Shown here in pieces: positions 1-5,678 of a stretch of 8,026 bases of DNA; within the stretch, counting starts at the first letter, position 1; each line of letters opens with the position of its first letter. The translations under genes and the position numbers were made by a program. The notes beneath the pieces are model-generated. The model did not search any database, was not told the origin of the DNA, and saw only the letters and a list, made by a program, of their open reading frames with translations. The stretch comes from an uncultured Bacteroides sp. (lineage in GTDB: Bacteria > Bacteroidota > Bacteroidia > Bacteroidales > Bacteroidaceae): positions 1 to 8,026 of the forward strand of contig NZ_URFY01000087.1 in NCBI RefSeq assembly GCF_900547205.1, in the 5' to 3' direction.

Positions 1-11
1 AAAAATAGTCG

Positions 12-19
12 TACTTTTG
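12..19 (+). promoter_or_regulatory. Bacteroides -7 promoter element (TACTTTTG)
   Basis: TACTTTTG matches the Bacteroides primary-sigma -7 consensus TAnnTTTG exactly. The -33 partner would lie at or before the left edge of the window, so it cannot be checked. Transcription would start near 26 and run toward the AlbA_2-like gene. No ORF of note lies between, so it would make a leader of about 190 nt or a separate short RNA. Confidence 0.4.
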
Positions 20-190
20 TATTCGAAGAGTCATTTGATATTATGCAAACCGCAGCGATTCGGAGAAGCTGTATTGTCGCTAAATCGTTACCAACAATTA
101 TCTACTCTTCTGGAATTTCTTATCTTTCAATGCATTACAAACTTTTATCTTATTCGGGGCAAATAGAATGACATTTATCAAACAAATCAC

Positions 191-198
191 TAACTTTG
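191..198 (+). promoter_or_regulatory. Bacteroides -7 promoter element for the AlbA_2-like gene
   Basis: TAACTTTG is an exact TAnnTTTG match 20 bases before the ATG at 219. I see no TTTG at 19-21 nt upstream, so the -33 half is weak or absent. If used, the 5' untranslated region would be only about 15 nt. Confidence 0.45.
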
Positions 199-218
199 TA
201 TCACAATAACAGATACTT

Positions 219-1583
219 ATGTTGAATACAGAAAACACACAATCACTCATTGACAGCGGAGAGGGCTATAATGTAGAGTTCAAAGTACGAGTTCCCTCTA
301 AAGTTCGTGAGCTAACAGAGGAAGTTTGTGCTTTCGCCAATGCTGACGGAGGATATTTACTTATTGGAGTAGATGACAACGGACAGATTATAGGTACAAA
401 TTTAGAGAATGATAAACGTTCTGCTATATAGGGCTCTATCGGGGAAATATCTCCGGCTCTTCATTGCGAACTGTATGCCGTAAATATTAAAAATAAAACA
501 GTTTGGGTGATTGATGTTCCATCAGGCAAAGACAAACCTTATATATTTTCAGGTTCTATCTTCGTTCGTGAGGGTGCAAACTCTCAAAAACTCCGCACCG
601 TTGAAGAAATGCGTAGCTTCTTTCAGGAATGCAATAAAATCTTTTTTGATGCAATTCCTTGTCCGTGGTTTAATATCTATACAGATGCAGACGAACAAGC
701 GATAAAAGACTTCCGGATAGAAGCACAGTTAAGCCCGTCTACTGCCGATAAGCAGATATTTGAAAATCTGGAACTGTTTACAGATAAAGGCATAGCCAAA
801 AATGGTGCAGCCATGTTCTTTGGCAAACAACCTGAACGGAAATTTCCACACGCAATAACAAGATGTGTTCTTTTTAAAGGAACGACTAAAGTATATATTA
901 TAGATGATAAGTCCTTTGGAGGTCCGCTATATCAGCAGTATTTGCAAGCGATGGCATGGCTTGAAAGTAAACTTCAAGTTGCCTATAAAATTGAAGGACC
1001 CGGACCGAGAGAAGAAATTTGGGAAATTCCTCTTACTGTATTCAAGGAAGCTGTCATAAATGCTCTGTCCCATCGTGACTACTACGAGCAAGGAGCTACC
1101 ATCACCATTGAAATGTTCGATGATAGAGTAGAAGTTTCCAATCCCGGAGGACTGTTACCTATTGTAGCCAGAGATTTCGGACGCAAAAGTATGACACGTA
1201 ATCCGCTAATATTTGGATTGTTCACCCGTATGCACTTAGTGGAAAGAGTTGCTTCCGGCATTCCTCGTATGCAGGAAGCAATGAAAGAAGCTAAACTACC
1301 TGAACCGGAATTTCATACGGATGGGATGTTTACGGTAGTATTCAAAAGAAAATACGGTATCATGAGTGATACAGTAAATGATACAGTAAATGATACAGTA
1401 AATGAGAAGGAGCAGGAAGTTCTTAACTTACTAAGGCAGCAAGGAGGATTAAATGCTACAGAGATAGCGCAAGAGCTAGAAAAGAGCATACCAACGGTAA
1501 AGCGGTATTTAAGTGCTTTATCTAAATTAGACTTGATTGAATTTAGGGGAGCACCTAAAACAGGAGGATATTATTTGAAATAA
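219..1583 (+). pseudogene. AlbA_2 / RecG-like ATP-binding regulator with C-terminal winged helix, interrupted by in-frame TAG
   Basis: The reading frame is open from ATG 219 to the stop at 1581-1583 except for TAG at 429-431 (codon 71), so it would encode about 454 residues if the TAG were a sense codon. Residues 10-130 resemble the AlbA_2 (formerly divergent AAA_4, Schlafen-like) domain, with NVEFK, FANADGGYLLIGVDDNG and a conserved stretch ending FVREGANSQ. Residues 245-375 resemble the RecG-type HATPase_c_4 domain, with FKEAVINALSHRDY (275-288) and EVSNPGGL. A DTVN linker (384-395) and a winged helix (about 396-454, ATEIAQELEKSIPTVKRYLS) follow. Family members are usually transcriptional regulators or accessory proteins of mobile islands; the exact target is unknown. 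Conserved sequence continues on both sides of the TAG, which fits a CAG to TAG change. Re-initiation at GTG 507 would give a 358-residue product lacking most of AlbA_2. Sequencing error remains possible. Confidence 0.8.
1368..1403 (+). repeat. Three perfect 12-bp tandem repeats (GATACAGTAAAT) encoding DTVN
   Basis: GATACAGTAAAT occurs three times head to tail without a mismatch and in frame, giving Asp-Thr-Val-Asn three times in the linker before the winged helix. The unit is a multiple of three, so slippage would change linker length without breaking the frame. Confidence 0.95.
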
Positions 1584-1604
1584 CCAAATTAACCTCTATA
1601 TTTG
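1574..1604 (+). promoter_or_regulatory. Canonical Bacteroides promoter overlapping the end of the AlbA_2-like gene
   Basis: TTTG at 1574-1577, a 19-nt spacer, and TATATTTG at 1597-1604 give a complete -33/-7 match (TTTG, N19-21, TAnnTTTG). It overlaps the last codons and stop of the upstream gene and points right. No protein-coding gene follows on this strand, but a strong terminator lies at 1765-1799, so the likely product is a small RNA starting near 1611. Confidence 0.7.
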
Positions 1605-1610
1605 CATTCA

Positions 1611-1799
1611 GAAATCGTACCCAAGTCACAAAAACTATGTGAAACGGTGCAAAGCTGTGAAGACCTTATTCAAGGGACTTACGTCGTAATAAAAATATAA
1701 CTCACTGAAAGATAGTGCCATAACAACCCACCTTCGGGTACTGGTGTCACCACCTTAAAGAGAGAAAATCCCCGAACTTCATTGAGGTTCGGGGATTTT
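1611..1799 (+). ncRNA. Candidate structured small RNA of about 190 nt
   Basis: The stretch runs from the predicted start of a full Bacteroides promoter to an intrinsic terminator and holds no + strand ORF of note. Possible pairings are visible. GTACCC (1617-1622) can pair with GGGTAC (1736-1741). CCTT-ATTC-AAGG (1664-1675) and CACT/AGTG (1702-1705/1713-1716) are local hairpins. ACC-TTCG-GGT (1730-1739) is a UUCG-type tetraloop hairpin that competes with the long-range pair. I do not recognise a known family; size alone would allow a 6S-like RNA, but I cannot support that. The start is inferred, and the 3' end is the terminator. It lies tail to tail with the damaged HNH gene. Confidence 0.55.
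1765..1799. terminator. Strong, probably bidirectional intrinsic terminator
   Basis: A 16-bp stem is formed by 1765-1780 and 1784-1799 with an ATT loop. It contains the perfect arm AAAATCCCCGAAC against GTTCGGGGATTTT, with a T tract on the right and an A tract on the left. It can end the small RNA from the left and the HNH/ATPase transcript from the right. Confidence 0.9.
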
Positions 1800-1848
1800 T
1801 CGTTTCTCGGAGTAGGCAAGTATGTGAGCCATATTAATACTATATCGA

Positions 1849-1886
1849 ATGGCATAGTAATGACATAGTAAATGGCATAGTAAATA
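1849..1886 (+). repeat. Degenerate 11-12-bp tandem repeat (ATGRCATAGTA)
   Basis: ATGGCATAGTA, ATGACATAGTA and ATGGCATAGTA follow one another at 1849, 1860 and 1872, and the last two share the form GRCATAGTAAAT. This resembles the GATACAGTAAAT unit in the AlbA_2-like gene about 480 bp upstream. It lies in the intergenic gap between the terminator and the HNH remnant. Confidence 0.7.
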
Positions 1887-1959
1887 AACAAATACCCACT
1901 GCAATACCACTTTCCAAAACATAAACGTTTCTCCTCACATATTCTTCTCAACCATCCAG

Positions 1960-2310
1960 TTACAAATCATTGTATAATTGACGAATCATAGTCTCAAATT
2001 CTCCTAAAGAAGAAACCATTTCATCTTCCATCAGATAATCCTTCATCAGAATCAAATTTGCCACAACAGTTTTCCGTCGCTGGACCAAACAAGACACCAA
2101 TAAATTATCATATTTAAAAGTTTCATCAGGAAATAGATTGCGAGTATGATAATGGTCAATATGGCAATCATCTGCCGCATAAAGCCGAAGTTCAGTATAA
2201 GCACAGAAGTTATTCTGTTCATCCAATATATGTTTACGTAATTGCTGTCGGATAGGACTGATATCATCCCATACTTTTGGCTGCTTATGTATGATGAATT
2301 TGGTTAAGAG
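1960..2310 (-). pseudogene. HNH endonuclease of the TIGR02646/PtuB kind, start lost and 3' part frameshifted
   Basis: The open frame runs from 2310 to the stop at 1960 without an ATG; the first usable start is TTG at 2226. The N-terminal stretch before it (HKQPKVWDD, then IRQQLRKHILDEQ) looks like real family sequence. Next come FCAYTE, the nuclease core CHIDHYHTRN, and F-KYDNLLVSC. The family usually has CxYC in the first part; here the second Cys is Thr. After SC the frame turns unlike the family. Re-reading one T at 2089 gives FGPATENCCGKFDSDE, which fits the usual C/G/C-G-K continuation, so a T seems lost from the run at 2087-2089. That shifted frame soon stops, so the 3' end is damaged or missing. 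In Septu-like systems this nuclease is the DNA-cutting partner of the upstream ATPase. It directly follows the ATPase gene in the same orientation. Confidence 0.6.
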
Positions 2311-3296
2311 CTAAATCCCTATCAGTAAATCCAATGGCAGTTTCCATAGCCGAAAGCTTATTCTTAAATTCATCAGTTTCATATTGATTATCCTCTATCA
2401 TCTTAGTCAACTCACTCAATCCATCTTCCACTTCTGGAACCCGGATATAATCAACCCCCTGTATTTCCATTAATACTTTTTCAACAGTCCATCCATAAGG
2501 ACCATCCGCACAAACGCCCACTCTCACATCTCCCTGCTCGTCGCGCGAGAAGATACGTATTTCTTCTTTCCGGACAGAAGCTATAATTTGCGGTGAATGT
2601 GTGGCTAGGATAATCTGGCAATCATTGTTTTTAGCACAACGCCGAAGGATAGGCACTAAGCGGGTCTGCCAAGAAGGATGCAGGGAACTTTCAGGTTCAT
2701 CAATCAGAATGATGTGTTCTTTCATGTTGTCCATGAATAAAGGAAAGACTTTGGACAATATCTGCTGTTCACCTCCGGACAAACCGTTAATACCAAATTC
2801 CTCCTTATACATATTGGTAAAAACGAGCTTTTTATTTTCGTCTATTCCCTTAAAGCGGACTTGCAAATTGAAACCTGAAAAGATATCATCAATCAAAGCT
2901 TGAATCTTATCATAAGCCTCAAAACTAGTTTTTCCCTGAACATATACAAACTTATCCACATACCTGATAATCTCGTCCTGAAGCTGATTTACCGAGCTTT
3001 TATCATCGGCTTTATAGAAAATCACCTTGAGAAAACGCTTCCTTGTATGCCTTATTACCGGAAGCATCGGGAAGTGAAAAGGTTTCCACTTTCCCGTTGC
3101 TTTCTATTGTAATATTACTTTTGGGTTTATCGGCTACGTCGGTTCCTGCAATCACATCTCTTAGCAAAGTGGTTTTCCCATTGCCATTCACTCCCGTAAG
3201 AACGATGAGGTTTTGACTCTTGCCGGCATGACAAAAATCTATGCCAAAGTCATGGAAAACCTTATATGCATCAATATGAATATGTTCTATCTTCAT
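2285..3296 (-). pseudogene. AAA_21/PtuA-like ABC-type ATPase (Septu-like), +1 frameshift near codon 85
   Basis: The first frame starts at ATG 3296 and stops at 3012 (94 codons). The second is open from 3067 to 2285. They join naturally at NKAYKE then RFLKVIFYKA, around 3036-3048, if one base (for example G3038) is skipped; the restored protein has about 336 residues. Walker A GVNGNGKT is at residues 35-42 of the first part. In the second part are the signature LSGGEQQ (96-102), Walker B IILIDEPESSLHP (119-131) and the switch motif ATHSPQ (155-160). This order fits AAA_21/PtuA-type ATPases that work with HNH nucleases; no Toprim domain is visible. The ATPase would sense infection or nucleotide state and control the nuclease. 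The +1 shift could be a mutation, a sequencing error or, less likely, recoding. A separate promoter lies upstream. Confidence 0.7.
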
Positions 3297-3327
3297 AAAA
3301 TATTTAGTTAGATTTCTCTAGCTTTTG

Positions 3328-3358
3328 CGAAGATAGATAAAAAGAAAAGAACTTCAAT
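3328..3358 (-). promoter_or_regulatory. Probable Bacteroides promoter for the ATPase/HNH pair
   Basis: Read leftward, ATTG (3358-3355), a 19-nt spacer and TATCTTCG (3335-3328) match TTTG-N19-TAnnTTTG with one mismatch in each half. It sits about 30 bases before the ATPase ATG. This implies the pair is expressed apart from the injection-system genes to its right. Confidence 0.5.
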
Positions 3359-3379
3359 AACTGCATTCCTTTTCTTTTT
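3339..3379. repeat. 11-bp perfect inverted repeat bracketing the promoter -33 region
   Basis: AAAAAGAAAAG (3339-3349) and CTTTTCTTTTT (3369-3379) are exact complements separated by 19 nt, and the -33 element falls in the spacer. It could be an operator or a weak AT-rich terminator after the tape-measure gene. Low complexity makes chance possible. Confidence 0.6.
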
Positions 3380-3413
3380 CAATACGCAATCCTACACGTA
3401 ATCCGATTCCACA

Positions 3414-4028
3414 TTACCATCTGTTATCCCATTTCACCGCTATCAATTTATCCGTCCAAGGGAAGCGTATCCTCTCAAAGTTCCAAGGAAGGTATTGAAA
3501 CAGTATATCATACGCTCTTTCGTCAACAGTCAGCAACCACTTATCGCCTTCATTTTTCAACCGACCGCTGCGTTTCAGAAAGGCTTCCTGGAAACCTGCC
3601 AGGGATTTATTCCTCATGGTATCCCAGTTATTTTTCGCGGCGGTGAGCATTTCTTCAACGGTCTGTTTTTCTTTGTCATTCAGTTCCAGCCGATCCGGAA
3701 GCACGATGTCCATTGGCAGATTTAAAAATACTCGGCCTAACATCAGGTCCTGCTTACAGTACTGCCTTTCTTCGAGAGAGAGTGAATATTGCAACACAAA
3801 TATGGCACGAATTTTCGTTTTCGTTTCCGTTCCTCTTTCTACATCTTTTTTAAAATGCTTATTGTCATTTTCCAGATAACCTAACTTTCTAAACAACATA
3901 GGAATGAACGGACTAATGAGACACAAACCTGCGTTATTTATATCTACCTCCATCTCCATTCCTTGATTCTCCGGCTGATGGTCTTCTGCTTCCGCATTCT
4001 TCCATTCTTCATTCGTATTCTGTTCCAT
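3414..4028 (-). CDS. Contractile injection system tape-measure protein (CIS_TMP), short form
   Basis: The 204-residue product opens with an acidic, charged stretch (1-28) and then matches the C-terminal CIS_TMP pattern of Afp14-like proteins. It has DINNAGLCLISPFIPMLFRKLGYLE near residues 29-53, a middle part with ALSLEERQ-like and KQDLMLGRVFLNLP segments, NNWDTMRNKSLAGFQEAFLKRSGRL, and a final LPWNFERIRFPWTDKLIAVKW. In Afp/PVC/BIS-type systems such proteins set tail length or assist assembly. Most relatives I know of are far longer, with an extended N-terminal region; this is close to the conserved C-terminal domain alone. It starts 39 bases after the PAAR stop and is probably cotranscribed with it. 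No frameshift is seen. It could be a 3' remnant with a new start or a naturally short variant. Confidence 0.75.
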   Translation of the reverse strand: MEQNTNEEWKNAEAEDHQPENQGMEMEVDINNAGLCLISPFIPMLFRKLGYLENDNKHFKKDVERGTETKTKIRAIFVLQYSLSLEERQYCKQDLMLGRVFLNLPMDIVLPDRLELNDKEKQTVEEMLTAAKNNWDTMRNKSLAGFQEAFLKRSGRLKNEGDKWLLTVDERAYDILFQYLPWNFERIRFPWTDKLIAVKWDNRW

Positions 4029-4067
4029 ATAAATATCTATTTAGTTATTATTGTTTTTGTTTGTTTC

Positions 4068-4370
4068 TTATCCGCCTATCATCACTGTGGGGTATCCCAC
4101 CACTATCGTGCCGCCATGCGCGGTTCTGTCGCCCATGCGCGCGGCAGGTCGTCCGCCTATCATCACGGTGGACGAACCTTGTACTATCGTATCCGGCGGA
4201 CCGACGCAGACGCACATATCGCCCATGACGGCTGCCGGCATTTTCCCTATCAATACGTTCGGCACACTAGGACCCACTATCGGTCCACCCACATGAGGTA
4301 TCGGCGAGTGAAACGCCGGAGTCTGCATGGGGCATGCATGCATATCTGTTATTCTTGCTGCTGGAGGCAT
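4068..4370 (-). CDS. PAAR-domain spike-tip protein
   Basis: The 100-residue protein is a bare PAAR domain, a conical metal-bound tip that sharpens the VgrG-like spike of contractile injection machines and can carry effectors. PAARITDMHACP is at residues 3-14. Gly-Pro-rich turns follow, including GGPIVGPSVPNVLIGKMPAA and AVMGDMCVCVGPPDTIVQGS, and then GGRPAARMGDRTAHGG and a final PTVMIGG. Likely metal ligands are His11, Cys13 and later Cys/His residues. There is no C-terminal extension, so no fused toxin. It lies 37 bases after the spike gene, as expected for a spike and its tip. The gene is visibly more GC-rich than the left half of the window. Confidence 0.9.
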   Translation of the reverse strand: MPPAARITDMHACPMQTPAFHSPIPHVGGPIVGPSVPNVLIGKMPAAVMGDMCVCVGPPDTIVQGSSTVMIGGRPAARMGDRTAHGGTIVVGYPTVMIGG

Positions 4371-4407
4371 AATTTCATTTACTATTAAATTATTTACAAT
4401 TTACCAT

Positions 4408-5532
4408 TTAGTTAATCATTACCATTGCACCTTTAATGGTGGTCTGGCCGCTTGCCGAGAGTTCCGCCGTGGCGTTACCCTTCACTGAGGCATCTATTTT
4501 GGCTTTCACTCTCACGTTCATTCCTTCCAATTCGATGTCCATCCTGGCTTTGCTGCCTATGTTCGATCCGGCATCCATCGTGATGTCTCCTTTCGCCTTG
4601 AGTTTAATATCTTTGGCAGACGAAAGAGTAATTCCTTCTTGGTCCATCGTTATTTCGTTTCGATGCTGGTCGCTCAGCCGGATGTACTTTCCATCGTCAC
4701 TTAGCACCACCGTGTTCTTTCCGGGGGTGGAGATTGTAACGATTTTCCTTTCCTCGTCGTACTCTATCCGTGTTTGTGCAAGAGTAGAGAAGGGTACCGT
4801 GCAGCATCCGTCGGCGAAGGGGGAAGAGAGACTTGCGCGCGTTTGGGTGATCCACTCGCTGCCGTCGATGGTATGTGTCACCGAGCCAACAAACAGGTTG
4901 CCGTCGAATTGCTTGCCCAGCCCTTTCAGTTCGACAAGGCTGCCGGGCGTCACTTTTGCCGAGCCGTAGAAACTGCACGAGCCTTGATAGTGCGCCAATG
5001 CCGCTTTCGCTACTACGTCGTTGGTGCATTGCTTCAATGCCATTATTTCCTCCGATGCGACGGCGATGTCGCCGGCGGAGAAATCGAGGTCGATGGCGGT
5101 GACATCTTTGCCATAAGTCACGGCGAGTACGGGGCTCAGCCAGTTGTTGCCGCTGATGCGGTTGTTGCTGTTCAGCTTGGCGGGAAGGTCGTTGTCGCAA
5201 CATTCCACGGTGATGCAGGAACGTTGGTCTTGGCAATTGAGGATACGTAGTCCGGTGGCGATGCCGTCAAATAGTGTTTCTTCCTTGTCGGGGTCGCCCA
5301 CATTGAGACGGATTGCATTGCCCGGTTTGAATAGTTGGGCATCGTTTTCGTCGAATGCTTGCGCGCCCTCCGGCTTAGCGACGGCTAACTGAAGCGTGGC
5401 TTTGCCGATGCCGTTCAGTGCATGGTGCACCGAAGCGGATAGTAGCGAAAAGGTGTTGTTCAGCTTATTACCACCACAATAGATGGTAAAGACCGGCGTG
5501 CGGTCTGCGGTTGTTGAGAGAGTTTCTGTCAT
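4408..5532 (-). CDS. VgrG-like spike protein, shortened, apparently lacking the OB-fold
   Basis: I choose ATG 5532; GTG 5538 two codons earlier is also open. The protein has 374 residues, while Bacteroidales VgrG-like spikes are usually near 580-600. Residues 10-130 look like the gp27-like start, with a LFDGIATGLRI strand and CITVECCDND. Next comes LSPVLAVTYGKDVTAIDLDF, then the second gp27-like half ending KGLGKQFDGNLFVGSVTHTIDG. The following gp5-type OB-fold (gene region near 4809) is missing. The sequence passes from SSPFAD within about 15 residues to the C-terminal beta-prism repeats: RIEYDEERKIVTISTPGKN, EITMDQEGITL, SAKDIKLKAKGDITMDA, and a closing ATAELSASGQTTIKGAMVMIN. About 70 residues also seem absent near codon 131. 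The reading frame is intact throughout. It forms the membrane-puncturing spike capped by the PAAR protein. Confidence 0.85.
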   Translation of the reverse strand: MTETLSTTADRTPVFTIYCGGNKLNNTFSLLSASVHHALNGIGKATLQLAVAKPEGAQAFDENDAQLFKPGNAIRLNVGDPDKEETLFDGIATGLRILNCQDQRSCITVECCDNDLPAKLNSNNRISGNNWLSPVLAVTYGKDVTAIDLDFSAGDIAVASEEIMALKQCTNDVVAKAALAHYQGSCSFYGSAKVTPGSLVELKGLGKQFDGNLFVGSVTHTIDGSEWITQTRASLSSPFADGCCTVPFSTLAQTRIEYDEERKIVTISTPGKNTVVLSDDGKYIRLSDQHRNEITMDQEGITLSSAKDIKLKAKGDITMDAGSNIGSKARMDIELEGMNVRVKAKIDASVKGNATAELSASGQTTIKGAMVMIN

Positions 5533-5546
5533 ATTCACTTTTTTGT

Positions 5547-5612
5547 TTTGTTAGTTTAAGCACCGAGCCATGTTTTATCATGCTTGTCGATGCTTCTCCA
5601 ACTATTAAGATA
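5547..5612 (-). repeat. Leader repeat copy A, before the spike gene
   Basis: TTTGTTAGTTT (5547-5557) and CATGTTTTATCATG (5569-5582) recur in the same order before the sheath gene at 7335-7345 and 7364-7377. The flanking TGTNGATG, TTC, CC and AGATA motifs also match. Copy A ends about 15 bases before the spike ATG. Confidence 0.8.
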
Positions 5613-5644
5613 TAAAATATTTCATAAACCATTCACCTGACATC

Positions 5645-5652
5645 CAAACATA
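5645..5652 (-). promoter_or_regulatory. Possible -7 element in the sheath-spike gap
   Basis: Read leftward this is TATGTTTG, an exact TAnnTTTG match in the 146-bp gap between sheath and spike genes. I find no TTTG at 19-21 nt upstream, so it may be a weak internal promoter or chance. Confidence 0.25.
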
Positions 5653-5678
5653 TCATACTGATTTTTAATTCTTAATCG

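Noticed and set aside
1611..1799. Retron-type non-coding RNA beside a PtuAB-like pair
   Set aside because: Some retrons carry PtuA/PtuB-like effectors, but no reverse transcriptase gene is present, and the RNA lies on the opposite strand after the HNH gene. I cannot support a retron.
1679..1951. 90-codon ORF on the - strand
   Set aside because: It runs through the terminator hairpin and the 12-bp repeats and has no recognisable protein features.
2052..2267. 71-codon ORF on the - strand
   Set aside because: It overlaps the HNH core in another frame and lacks any family motif.
3036..3067. Programmed ribosomal frameshift in the ATPase gene
   Set aside because: I see no slippery site with a supporting stop or structure; a mutation or read error is simpler.
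3963..5392. Several + strand ORFs, including a 177-codon one
   Set aside because: They are antisense shadows of the PAAR and spike genes, caused by GC-rich codons and Gly-Pro repeats.
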